Positions 45,995 to 54,605 of a stretch of 64,000 bases of DNA are shown piece by piece. Each line of letters opens with the position of its first letter. Position 1 is the first letter of the stretch. The notes under the pieces are model-generated. The model was given only the letters and a program-made list of their open reading frames with translations. It did not search any database and had not been told where the DNA came from. This DNA comes from Ignavibacteriae bacterium HGW-Ignavibacteriae-4 (lineage in GTDB: Bacteria > Bacteroidota > Ignavibacteria > Kapaibacteriales > UBA2268). Position numbers and translations under genes: made by a program. The stretch is taken from assembly GCA_002839765.1 (NCBI GenBank), contig PGYR01000017.1:1-64000 (forward strand), written 5' to 3'.

Positions 45995-46580
45995 AATCAA
46001 GTATTCTATCTAGCTGCCGATTGATACTAACAACGAAGTCATAATATGACTTAGGGTGTTGTCTATTCATATACAGTAATAGTATCCCTATTATCGAATT
46101 ACGGATATTACTCATTATCTCAATTGCCTCACCCGGTCTGAAAGTACCTTGAGCAATGCAGTATTGTAACTCTTCTTCGCATAGTTCATCTATGAACTTG
46201 ACTACTATATCCGATGCCGATAGTGAAGTACCATCAGTCGCTATTTTCTCTACATAAAATAAGTCGAATATACCGGGGTATTGCACCATATACTCTACGT
46301 AGGATTTCACTATCTTCTTTATCTTTGGAACTCCTCGCTCTTCGTTCTCTGTTCTACTGACTACATATTCTCTGCACTCTTGCGAGAAGTCCTGTACACA
46401 ATAGAATATTAGTTCCTTCACATCTTTGAAGTAATTGTAGAGAGTAGCGAAAGAGTATCCGGCTTTCTCGGCGATAGATCTGACGCTAAGCGCCTTTATT
46501 CCCTCACCTGTTATTATCTCTTTGGTCGCCTGTATGAAGTAGTTCTTCATTCTTTCTTCTTGTATTTCTTTTCTATTCAT
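45993..46580 (-). CDS. TetR-family transcriptional regulator
   Basis: The ATG at 46580 gives MNRKEIQEERMKNYFIQATK; the frame from 46625 would run through the operator. The helix-turn-helix is at residues ~25-60 (IKALSVRSIAEKAGYSFATLYNYF), followed by an all-helical ligand and dimer domain of ~135 residues without a recognised ligand signature. It is divergent from the PqiA-like gene, and a perfect palindrome lies between the two starts, so it probably represses both. Confidence 0.88.
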   Translation of the reverse strand: MNRKEIQEERMKNYFIQATKEIITGEGIKALSVRSIAEKAGYSFATLYNYFKDVKELIFYCVQDFSQECREYVVSRTENEERGVPKIKKIVKSYVEYMVQYPGIFDLFYVEKIATDGTSLSASDIVVKFIDELCEEELQYCIAQGTFRPGEAIEIMSNIRNSIIGILLLYMNRQHPKSYYDFVVSINRQLDRILD

Positions 46581-46617
46581 TTTATCCACTTTGGTTGAAA
46601 TTAACAATGCAAATATA

Positions 46618-46632
46618 CTGAACACTGTTCAG
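46618..46632. promoter_or_regulatory. probable TetR operator (15-bp perfect palindrome)
   Basis: CTGAACACTGTTCAG is a perfect palindrome between the divergent TetR and PqiA-like genes. It is framed by two copies of AATGCAAATA (from about 46605 and 46633). Confidence 0.75.
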
Positions 46633-46714
46633 CAATGCAAATAAATTTTATTTATTTTTATAGATATTGTGATAATTCTATTATATAAATGAGTAATTAT
46701 GTAATTTAGTATAG

Positions 46715-48034
46715 GTGATATATCTAACAGGTAATTGTATTATTATTAAAAAACTCATATTTTCTCTTCTTTTGACAGTTTTTGTGATAGCTACTGGTTA
46801 TACTTGTGAGACAGTATATAGATTATCTCAGGAACGTGCTAGACTCAAAGAAGACATAAGTAAAGTCAACGATGTCATGTTTGGTGTGATGTCAGTTAAC
46901 CTATGGGAGTCAGAAATACGTGGAATAGCTGAAAAGCAAATTGAGGATTTTAAACTAACTAAAGAGCAAGATAGTTTAATCAGAGTAGCAATAGATGAAG
47001 TATTAGTTGGAGTAATAAAAAGAACGGATAAAGTAATACAAGACGACGACGGTACTGTCCTCAAGTTCATCAGGAAGCACGCTGTCAATTTATTCTTTGA
47101 TGTTGAAGACTTTCAAAAAAATGTGCCTGACTTAACAGATGCTATAATGAAGAAGATTACTAGTGAAGATGGAAAAGAAAGACTAAAGTTATTAGTCCTA
47201 TCCAAAATTGACGAACTAGCAGAAAGTACTTATGACAGTACGAAAGTAGAGAAATACAATAAGTATTTAAATAAATATGGTGTGAATAGTAAAGAGGAAT
47301 TCAACCGAGAAACAACTACAAAAGTAGAGGCTTATTATAAAGCAGTATTATACAATTCATTCGTCCCGATAGGCATAGCATTAGTTTTTGTCTTACTTTG
47401 GATTATATTCCGGAATAACGAGGAATTAAAATACATTCTCCTTAGTTTTTCAATACTTTTTGGTGCTGTAATATTGCTTACTGGAGTTGCTTCGCCTATG
47501 ATAGAGATAGACGCTAGATTTAGGGAAATGAATTTCTTTATCTTAGGGGAAAATATTGAATTTTCTAACCAATATATATTCTACAGAAGCAAAAGCATAT
47601 TTGAAATTGTTTCTCTTATGATGAGTACTGGAAAGATTGATTCTATGGTGGTAGCGTTTATGATATTCTCATTCAGCGTATTGCTACCATTTATGAAGCT
47701 AACATCTATGTCGATATTCTTAGTTAGTGAAAGATATAGAAAGAATTCATTTGCTAGATGGATGACTTTCAAATCTGGCAAATGGTCTATGGCTGATGTT
47801 ATGGTAGTCGCTATATTTATGGCTTACGTTGCATTCCAAGGAATACTCGACAATCAGTTGGAGGGACTAAACCAAAACAGTGATACTCTCACGGCAATAA
47901 CGACTAATCACACAGCACTGCAACCGGGGTTCTATGTTTTCGTTACTTATGTAGTGTTCTCTATACTATTGTCTAGCTACCTTGGTAAATCGCTGGATAG
48001 GGAAACGAATGGTTTGAAGAAAGTGAAGGAGTAG
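46715..48034 (+). CDS. PqiA-like inner-membrane protein with a large periplasmic N-terminal part
   Basis: One membrane helix near residue 20 is followed by a ~170-residue soluble helical region (residues ~35-210) and then a four-helix PqiA-type domain (~215-425) with VASPMIEIDARF, LLPFMKLTSMS, KWSMADVMVVAIFMAYVAFQ and PGFYVFVTYVVFSILLS. PqiA-family proteins work with MCE transporters in moving lipids between membranes; no MCE gene is nearby. The start is uncertain: GTG 46715 has no ribosome site, while ATT 46739 lies a normal distance behind AGGTAATTGT and would give MIIKKLIFSLLL. The neighbouring TetR likely controls it. Confidence 0.72.
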   Translation: MIYLTGNCIIIKKLIFSLLLTVFVIATGYTCETVYRLSQERARLKEDISKVNDVMFGVMSVNLWESEIRGIAEKQIEDFKLTKEQDSLIRVAIDEVLVGVIKRTDKVIQDDDGTVLKFIRKHAVNLFFDVEDFQKNVPDLTDAIMKKITSEDGKERLKLLVLSKIDELAESTYDSTKVEKYNKYLNKYGVNSKEEFNRETTTKVEAYYKAVLYNSFVPIGIALVFVLLWIIFRNNEELKYILLSFSILFGAVILLTGVASPMIEIDARFREMNFFILGENIEFSNQYIFYRSKSIFEIVSLMMSTGKIDSMVVAFMIFSFSVLLPFMKLTSMSIFLVSERYRKNSFARWMTFKSGKWSMADVMVVAIFMAYVAFQGILDNQLEGLNQNSDTLTAITTNHTALQPGFYVFVTYVVFSILLSSYLGKSLDRETNGLKKVKE

Positions 48035-48046
48035 GGAGAAAATAAA

Positions 48047-48328
48047 TCAAGAATAATTTTGATATTTTACGAAACCAAATACATCAATAGTATTTCTATT
48101 AATATTTATTTTATAGATAATAGAATAACCTTTGAAGATTAAATCTCTTATATTATCATCATCAAAATAGATTGACTTTCTTCCCATATATGGATTATTT
48201 TCAACTAACCTGATTTTTTCAATAAGTTCTCTATTAAAACTTTGTGCTCTTGAAACGGAATCAATTGATATGTATTTGACCTGTTTAGAAAGACTATTTG
48301 TGAAGGCTGACTTAAATCTAATTTTCAT
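48047..48328 (-). CDS. ParE/RelE-family toxin (second TA pair)
   Basis: The protein has 93 residues from ATG 48328. The fold pattern is clear: KIRFKSAFTNSLSKQVKYIS, a helix pair, NPYMGRKSIYFDD and the strands IRDLIFKGYSIIYKIN and TIDVFGFVKYQ. It overlaps the antitoxin gene by 11 bases. The longer frame upstream is the antitoxin read out of frame. It converges on the PqiA-like gene. Confidence 0.82.
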   Translation of the reverse strand: MKIRFKSAFTNSLSKQVKYISIDSVSRAQSFNRELIEKIRLVENNPYMGRKSIYFDDDNIRDLIFKGYSIIYKININRNTIDVFGFVKYQNYS

Positions 48329-48551
48329 CATTATTAATAGATTTTGTAAGAATCTCTTCAAATTCTTCAAGAGTATGGAAAGTTGCATTGCCTTCTTCCA
48401 TTTCATCCAACTCTTTTTGTAAATACGCCTTATTGCGTTTGAATTCGCTTTCATCTTCAATAATTAACATATCATTTTTGTCATAATCATTCATTTGACT
48501 AATAAACTTATTATAAGCATTGTCACTTACTTTTATAGTTATAGTATGCAT
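48318..48551 (-). CDS. antitoxin of the second TA pair
   Basis: This 77-residue acidic protein begins MHTITIKVSDNAYNKFISQM and has a glutamate-rich C-terminal half (KELDEMEEGNATFHTLEEFE), the usual design in which the N-terminus dimerises or binds DNA and the tail covers the toxin. A ribosome site AAGAGG precedes the ATG. It overlaps the toxin start by 11 bases. Confidence 0.78.
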   Translation of the reverse strand: MHTITIKVSDNAYNKFISQMNDYDKNDMLIIEDESEFKRNKAYLQKELDEMEEGNATFHTLEEFEEILTKSINNDEN

Positions 48552-48602
48552 CTTATACCTCTTCTTTTAATTTGATATTTACTAATATAACGAAAATACA
48601 AA

Positions 48603-49169
48603 TTAATTGTTTTTACTGCATAAATTAAGAAAATTATTAATCTTTCTTTCCCTCTTCCAGTTTATCCATTTTTTAGCAGAGATAATATCTTTTAGGTGTG
48701 ATTTCATTAAAAATTTGAATAATGGGGTTTCATTAAAAATTATCATTCTAAATGGGTTACTATGAGATTTATCATTATATTTCATTTCTTTCATGTCAAC
48801 TTTATACTTACTAATTTCTTTGGAGTATTCTTTTATACCGAATTTTGTATCTAGCACTACTAGATTGTTTAGAATAATCTTTCTTTTATAATTCTTTTCG
48901 ATAGTTATCTCATAGTACATAGTATACCCTATATCATCAAAATCTATATTTATCTTCCTCTTACTTTTTTTATTAATGTACTGTAAACTATTTTCTCCTC
49001 TAAAACTATATTCGAAGTATAATTCATAACTGTATTCATCTTTTAGAAAAGAATATTCTTTTTTTAGATAATCTAAAAAAGAGTGTTTATGCAGGTATAA
49101 TTGATCATATACGTCTTTGTTATGTATTATTAAATTCTCGATTCTGTTCTTTAACAAGGTGCCCCCCAT
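48603..49169 (-). CDS. hypothetical basic protein
   Basis: The protein has 188 residues, very rich in Lys, Tyr, Ile and Asn, without signal peptide or membrane helix. The sequence alternates strands and helices (YSYELYFEYSFRGENSLQY, MYYEITIEKNYKRKIIL) and ends in a basic helix (WINWKRERKINNF). I do not recognise a family. It lies between the second TA pair and a T9SS relic, in an accessory stretch of low G+C. Confidence 0.5.
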   Translation of the reverse strand: MGGTLLKNRIENLIIHNKDVYDQLYLHKHSFLDYLKKEYSFLKDEYSYELYFEYSFRGENSLQYINKKSKRKINIDFDDIGYTMYYEITIEKNYKRKIILNNLVVLDTKFGIKEYSKEISKYKVDMKEMKYNDKSHSNPFRMIIFNETPLFKFLMKSHLKDIISAKKWINWKRERKINNFLNLCSKNN

Positions 49170-49228
49170 AATATAATTTTACGCTACTCTTTTACGTCAT
49201 CCCCTAATTTACAAAACATTTCCATTAT

Positions 49229-49357
49229 TTATATTCTAATTCGTTGCCACCTCACCCATACACTAACCCACTCAACTGCTGTGCAAGTTTGAATGTCGGG
49301 GTTGTTACGGATTATATCCGCTAGTTCACCCCAGCTGTGGTGCTCTAGTTTATCCAT
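49229..49357 (-). CDS. possible 42-residue ORF in foreign-looking DNA
   Basis: ATG 49357 opens MDKLEHHSWGELADIIRNNP and the frame ends at 49229. The frame stays open for a further stretch upstream (AKAERDLD). The DNA is visibly richer in G+C than both flanks, which suggests a remnant of acquired DNA. No family was recognised. Confidence 0.3.
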   Translation of the reverse strand: MDKLEHHSWGELADIIRNNPDIQTCTAVEWVSVWVRWQRIRI

Positions 49358-49364
49358 ATCCAAA

Positions 49365-49403
49365 TCACGTTCGGCTTTTGCTTATGATTATTAGCATTTT
49401 CAT
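49365..49403 (-). pseudogene. truncated start of a further internal-sorting-domain gene
   Basis: The upstream gene ends ...GAC TAATG exactly as the previous copy does before its neighbour. The ATG continues as MKMLIIISKSRT and then stops. The first residues resemble MKNLLLI of the two upstream copies. It appears to be the beginning of a third tandem copy, the rest of which has been replaced. Confidence 0.6.
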
Positions 49404-50578
49404 TAGTCAATAAACTCGATTATTATATAGGAACCGGAAGCATTATAAGGGCCATAAATGTCAGTATAGTAAGAAGAACCACCGTTATTTTGAGATGTAG
49501 AATTTTTAGAACTTAAACTAATCTGTACGTCTTTAAAATCTGAAATTTTAAATTTATTCGATTTCCGAATATCTAGAGCAACATTCAAATTAATATTGAG
49601 GTTTTTCTCTTCATATTCCATTGAATATTCATAACTGTATGAACATTTGAAATTACTTGAATATTTGAATGCTTGAATTAAAGAGTCGTTACCGATTGTA
49701 AACTTGAGACCTTGTATATCATAATCCGTATCTGTAAAATAACTATTTCTAGGTATAGATTTTCTGTTAATGTAGCATAAACTATCTCTAATAACAACCG
49801 TATCTGTGAAGTTATGTATGTAATCACTATAAGTTGTATAATAAGTATCTGCGTTATTATGATGAATTCCATGTTTCGTGACTTTTAAATTATTTAAAAA
49901 CAACTCTACCCTTATATGCTTACCATCAAATACTGTGTTTTGAGATAGCATATCAAATATTATAGTTTCCCTATCTTTAGTTCTTGCAGTTAAGTGTTCG
50001 TATGGTTTGAACCCTTTAGCATAAATAGTAAACTTATAATCGTATTGTGATTGAACGCTATTATCTTTGGTTAACGAGGGCATAGAAGTTTGAGTGAGCG
50101 ATATATCGTTCCCATTACTACTTCCTATCTTCACGAATTTGTGAGTTGATTTGCCGATTGTAATAAAATAAAACCCTTGATTAAGACCAGCAATATTCAG
50201 AGTAAGATTTTGCTTCCCTATACCCAAATTTTTATTTTCACTATATAGTTTTCTGCCTTCTATATCCACTACACTTATTGGCGAACTTGAAATATTATTA
50301 GAAGTAAATTCTATATTCAGTATGTCATTGGCTGGGTTGGGATAAATCCGCACATCGTTGTATTCTTCGTTCAGTTCGACTGTAGTTATTGTACCCAAAT
50401 GAACAGAGCTAGAGACTATAGTAGTGTCTTTGCCAGTGTTCATGTAGTACACGTTTATGCTGTCAATTTTTACAGGGACTTTGTAATATGGGTCATTTGC
50501 CACAAAGTGATATGATTCGGAGTGGAGTGAACTCCCGAAGATAATAGTTAAAACTATGATTAATAATAAGTTTTTCAT
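49403..50578 (-). CDS. exported protein with N-terminally placed T9SS-like sorting domain
   Basis: The protein has 391 residues. A signal peptide (LLIIVLTIIFGSSLHS) is followed by a short strand block and, at residues ~76-152, a complete type A sorting-domain pattern: VRIYPNPANDILNIEF, ISVVDIEGRKLYS, LNIAGLNQGFYFITIGKSTH and KFVKI. About 240 further residues follow, beta-rich and ending IIIEFID. Sorting domains normally are the extreme C-terminus. The ATG overlaps the stop of the upstream copy in TAATG, so translation is coupled. Function unknown. Confidence 0.75.
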   Translation of the reverse strand: MKNLLLIIVLTIIFGSSLHSESYHFVANDPYYKVPVKIDSINVYYMNTGKDTTIVSSSVHLGTITTVELNEEYNDVRIYPNPANDILNIEFTSNNISSSPISVVDIEGRKLYSENKNLGIGKQNLTLNIAGLNQGFYFITIGKSTHKFVKIGSSNGNDISLTQTSMPSLTKDNSVQSQYDYKFTIYAKGFKPYEHLTARTKDRETIIFDMLSQNTVFDGKHIRVELFLNNLKVTKHGIHHNNADTYYTTYSDYIHNFTDTVVIRDSLCYINRKSIPRNSYFTDTDYDIQGLKFTIGNDSLIQAFKYSSNFKCSYSYEYSMEYEEKNLNINLNVALDIRKSNKFKISDFKDVQISLSSKNSTSQNNGGSSYYTDIYGPYNASGSYIIIEFID

Positions 50579-51736
50579 TAGTCAATAAACTCGATTTTGA
50601 TGTAGGATATTTCAGGATTGTATGCTTCCATAGTCCAAGTTTCATAATGCCCTGGGCACATTACAGAATAGTATTCATAATTATTATAATTATATCTATA
50701 GTTACTTTCTATAAACTTCATTTGGAATTGAAATCCATTATCTAATTGATATTTGAAAGCGTTATCGAATTTGAATGAAGAATGAAATTCGTCATTGTGA
50801 TATTGATCGCCCTGCTGATAAGATTTATCATATTCGTAGATAAAGGTTAAATTACTAATAGTCATATTTGCAGTATCAATATCAAAATTCAAGATTGAAT
50901 AAATGAAATATACCGTCACTAGAGTTCCCTTTAGCATTAATCATTTCGAATGAATTATTTCTTGATACTAGAGTGTCTTCATAAAGCAAAACTTTGTCCT
51001 CAATTCTTACTTCATCTTTTTCTTCACCTTGTGAATTATGAGCTCTATATTTATAACTAACATTTACATCTTTTAAATATATTTCAAACAGCATCTTGTT
51101 ACCAAATAAAGTAATGCTTTTGGCTTTCATATCCAACTCAAGTACGGTATCATTTATAAGTGCTTTAGTATAGTAATTCTTCGGATTGAATCCTTCTGAG
51201 TAAATAGTAAAACGATAGTCAAACTGCGATTGAACTTTATTCTCTTTTACGAGTGAATTAGGCATATAAGAACCAGATAAAATGCTTATATCTTGCCCAT
51301 TACTAGATGTGTTTTTTATGAATGTTTGTGTTTGATTGCCACTTCTTATAGCGTAAATACCTTGAGCTAATCCAGCAACATTCAGTGATATATTTCTAGA
51401 AAAAACTGACGATGATTTGAAGTGAACTCTGCCATTAATATCAGATATAGTAATATCAGAGCTATTCAAATCTACATTCAAAATACCATCCACTGGGTTA
51501 GGATAGATTGCCATTTTAGAATTTGATACGACTTTCTCAACTGAGCTAATTGTTTCGAAGAAAATAGAATCAGAACGATACAGTTCCTCATCGCCGGTGT
51601 TCAAATCATGTACTAATATGCTATCTATTGGCACTTCTTTATCATAGTATCTATCCATAGCCACGAACTTGACGGAATGTGACCAAAGCTGTGAAGTGAT
51701 AAACAATAATGCTAGTAAAAATAATAAGTTTTTCAT
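50578..51736 (-). pseudogene. paralogue of the preceding gene, interrupted by a frameshift
   Basis: The frame from ATG 51736 reads signal peptide, MAIYPNPVDGILNVDLNSSD-type sorting domain at ~76 and KENKVQSQFDYRFTIYSEGF as in the neighbour, but stops at 50882 after 284 residues. A second frame from about 50937 continues the homology (ISNLTFIYEYDKSYQQGDQY ... YIKIEFID) to 50578. Joined, the two have the length and ending of the intact neighbour. The shift lies between 50882 and 50937. It may be a true mutation or a sequencing error. Confidence 0.75.
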
Positions 51737-51750
51737 TTTGTGTCTCGTTT

Positions 51751-51808
51751 ATATATATAAAGACACATGAACCGCAAAAACGTCTCAAGAAAAGTGAAGT
51801 TTTTTTTG
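51751..51808 (-). repeat. leader block shared with 41389-41440
   Basis: On the minus strand this block reads TGAGACGTTTTTGCGGTTCA and on to the TATATATATAA just before the gene start at 51736. It matches the plus-strand block at 41404-41440 with two mismatches in 37. Confidence 0.8.
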
Positions 51809-51863
51809 TTTACTAATATTGAATCTTCACTTCTATAAGCATAAAAGCACAGGAATTGCCTAT

Positions 51864-52976
51864 TTAATCTCTAGGTATGTTCTTATCATCAACTTTTGTA
51901 GAAGTTTTCAATTCGGAGTTGAAGCGTAAATCGTAGTAATGATCCGCTTTCGGTAGCGGTATAACCATAGTACCGGTTTTGTCAATGAATCCAACTTGAT
52001 CGCCATCTACAGCCCAAGCTAGTCCATTTTCTCCGAAACCTTCGGCATAATCAAAATTCTTCTTGAAGAGGAACTCCCCAGTAGAATCTATATATCCCCA
52101 TCTTTCGGCAAACATAACTACAGCAGCGCCATTTTTGAAACTCTTAGCATGGTCGAACCTAAAATCTGTTAGTTGCAAACCTTTGTTGTCTAACATAGCC
52201 CATTTCATAACATAACTATCGTCATAGAATCCTGCCATAGTACGGTTCTCGTTCATATTATACGCTTCGTCGTAGATTTTCTGTATTGTAACAACGCCAT
52301 ATTTATTGATGAAACCGATTTTGCCAGTTGCAGTATCTGCAACTCTTGCGAATCCGTTATTGAAGTTCGAAGGAATATCCAAAATGAAGTCTATTTTCTG
52401 ATTCCCTTGCTTATCTATAAACCCAACTTTGTAATTGTCATTAGAAACAGCAGCCATTCCCTCACTAAAAGCATAGCCGACTATATTCTCATCTAATTTG
52501 ATGACCATTTTACCAGAGTGGTCTATGTACCCTCTTTCGCCATCTTTCATTACATAAGCTAGCCCTTCACTGAAGCTAAGAGCGTCGCGGTATTGTATAT
52601 CTTTGAACATTTTACCAGAAGAATCAATAAATCCAAAATCAAAAACCTCTTCTACTGGATTAACTGGGTTGAATATAACTGCTTTACCTTCATTGAAGGG
52701 AACTCCTTGTTCCGCGTTTGTCTTTATTTTTATTTTGCCAGTCTTATCAAAATAGACCCAAGTCAATTTCTTGTCTAATATAACTTGAGCCCCAATTAGA
52801 CCTTCGGAAAAGCCACCAACTTCAGTTATTCCACCAGCTCTGAACATTTGTTTACCAGCAGAATTGATAAATGTCCATTCATTACCCTGCTTGTATGCAA
52901 CTAATGGAGTTTGAGCAAATGTATAAGATGTAAAAAGTATAGAGAATATTATTAATAATGTAAATTTTGATTTCAT
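51864..52976 (-). CDS. exported WG-repeat protein
   Basis: The protein has 370 residues. A signal peptide (LLIIFSILFTSYTFA) precedes about seven WG/KWG-type repeats of the pattern G-[FY]-I-D-x-[ST]-G-K, for example FGFIDSSGKMFKD, RGYIDHSGKMVIK, VGFIDKQGNQKIDF, WGYIDSTGEFLFK and VGFIDKTGTMVIPL. The repeats form a beta-solenoid or propeller that mediates binding. No sorting domain is present, so it is probably periplasmic or outer-surface by another route. It is a lone gene. Confidence 0.85.
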   Translation of the reverse strand: MKSKFTLLIIFSILFTSYTFAQTPLVAYKQGNEWTFINSAGKQMFRAGGITEVGGFSEGLIGAQVILDKKLTWVYFDKTGKIKIKTNAEQGVPFNEGKAVIFNPVNPVEEVFDFGFIDSSGKMFKDIQYRDALSFSEGLAYVMKDGERGYIDHSGKMVIKLDENIVGYAFSEGMAAVSNDNYKVGFIDKQGNQKIDFILDIPSNFNNGFARVADTATGKIGFINKYGVVTIQKIYDEAYNMNENRTMAGFYDDSYVMKWAMLDNKGLQLTDFRFDHAKSFKNGAAVVMFAERWGYIDSTGEFLFKKNFDYAEGFGENGLAWAVDGDQVGFIDKTGTMVIPLPKADHYYDLRFNSELKTSTKVDDKNIPRD

Positions 52977-53086
52977 TTTTAGCTATTATTTAGTTTTAGA
53001 ATGCCTTTTTATACGAAAAAACAATGAATTAGTTAAGTATTATGCCGTTTACAAATATAAGACTTCTAAATTGATAAAAAATTCGT

Positions 53087-53094
53087 TAATTTTG
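53087..53094 (+). promoter_or_regulatory. Bacteroidota-type -7 promoter box
   Basis: TAATTTTG matches TAnnTTTG exactly and is followed by CAACTT, 33 bases before the glycogen synthase ATG. The -33 element is not evident at the standard distance. Confidence 0.45.
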
Positions 53095-53127
53095 CAACTT
53101 ACGTACATTTAAATAAATCAGAAAGTT

Positions 53128-54603
53128 ATGGCAAAAGAATTAAGCGTTTTGTTTGTTACTCCCGAGGTTTACCCTTTTTCAAACGAAACTACTATCGCGG
53201 ATTTTTCATACTCATTCACTTTAGCCCTACGAGAGCTAGGTCATGATGCAAGAATTATGATGCCCAAATTTGGGAACGTGTCGGAAAGAAGGAATAGAAT
53301 ACATGATATCAATAGATTAAAAGAGCTAACATTTGATATGGGTGGCGAACAAATAGTCGGTTCGATCAAATCGTCCTCTATCAGTAACTCCAGAAATAAA
53401 GTTCAAGCATATATAACAACGAATCTAAATTATTTTGATTCATTCAAAGGTGCTTACCATGACCAAAAGACATGGGAAAAGCATCCGGATAGTTTAGAGA
53501 GGTTCATATTTTTTAGTAAAACAGTAATCGATACTTGCGTACTACTCAACTGGTTCCCACAAGTCATTCACTGCTTTGGCTGGCAAACTGCACTTATACC
53601 AGCTTATGCTAAAACTCTTTACCCTAAAGAATTCAAGAAAACGAAATTCGTATTTACTACGAATGATTTTGCTGACCAAGGTGTAGATAAGATAACTAAG
53701 TTCAATCTATTGGGCTTGCCCGATAGTATGAAAGATGATTTCACTCACAACAAAGATTTGAATCTGCTGAAAGGTGGGCTTATACATGCTGACAAAGTAA
53801 CTGCTATAAGTACTAGCTACGGCGAAGAAGTGCTAAAAGATGATACATTGTCTAATGGCCTATTCAAAAAAGTAAAAGATGTGAAGAAGAAGTTCGCTGC
53901 AATTGATAGTAAAATAGATACTTGGACATGGAACCCTGCACAGGATGACACGTTAGTTGCTAAGTACGATGAAGAGTTTGTAGATTTCAAATACCACAAT
54001 AAAGTTGATTTGGTCAACAAGTTTGGTTTAGAATTCCACCCTAAAACTCCATTGATTGCTATCAATGTAAAAATAGATAATAAACAAGATTTGAAACTTT
54101 TTATTGATTCAGCCGATACTCTGTTTAAAGAAAACTTACAAGTTGTACTTTTAGGTCCTGGTGATAAAGAATTGAAAAAAGTATTAGATGGGATAGAGAA
54201 AAAACATCCATCTAAATTCAAATTCAAACTTGGATTCTCAGAAGCATTGAACTCGGAAGTAGAAGCGGGAAGTGATATGTATCTAATAACTGCTGAAAAG
54301 CCAGCTACTGCCGCTAAATTCATGCAAGCGTGTTTGTATGGCTCTGTGCCAATCGTACACAATGCTGGTGTGATAAAGGAAATAGCTGAACCATTCAACG
54401 ATGAAGAATTTGAAGGTAATTCGATTTTGTTTGATGAATATACAACAGATTCGATGATGGTTGCTGTTAAAAAGGCGTTGGAATTATTCTCAGATAAAGA
54501 TGATTGGATTACTCTAGCTAGAAACAGTATGTTAGAAGACTTTAGTTGGAAAGAAAAAGCTAAAGAATATGACAGTTTATACAAAAAGCTATTTAAAGAT
54601 TAA
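53128..54603 (+). CDS. glgA: glycogen/starch synthase-like glycosyltransferase (GT5, divergent)
   Basis: The protein has 491 residues with the GT-B layout of GlgA: LSVLFVTPEVYPFSNETTIA at the start, LRELGHDARIMMPKFGNVSE, WFPQVIHCFGWQTALIPAYA (~147) and KVTAISTSYGEEVLKDD (~232), then a C-terminal Rossmann half with AGSDMYLITAEKPATAAKFM (~390), which replaces the usual PSRFEPCGL region. The KTGG motif of classical GlgA, which binds the nucleotide sugar, is replaced by SNET. Bacteroidota homologues lack it too. The function as ADP/UDP-glucose glycogen synthase is inferred. Two outer-membrane genes follow closely. Confidence 0.78.
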   Translation: MAKELSVLFVTPEVYPFSNETTIADFSYSFTLALRELGHDARIMMPKFGNVSERRNRIHDINRLKELTFDMGGEQIVGSIKSSSISNSRNKVQAYITTNLNYFDSFKGAYHDQKTWEKHPDSLERFIFFSKTVIDTCVLLNWFPQVIHCFGWQTALIPAYAKTLYPKEFKKTKFVFTTNDFADQGVDKITKFNLLGLPDSMKDDFTHNKDLNLLKGGLIHADKVTAISTSYGEEVLKDDTLSNGLFKKVKDVKKKFAAIDSKIDTWTWNPAQDDTLVAKYDEEFVDFKYHNKVDLVNKFGLEFHPKTPLIAINVKIDNKQDLKLFIDSADTLFKENLQVVLLGPGDKELKKVLDGIEKKHPSKFKFKLGFSEALNSEVEAGSDMYLITAEKPATAAKFMQACLYGSVPIVHNAGVIKEIAEPFNDEEFEGNSILFDEYTTDSMMVAVKKALELFSDKDDWITLARNSMLEDFSWKEKAKEYDSLYKKLFKD

Positions 54604-54605
54604 GA

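Noticed and set aside
53817-54584. 255-codon antisense ORF inside glgA
   Set aside because: It lies wholly opposite a well-supported gene, has no ribosome site and shows serine-rich shadow composition.
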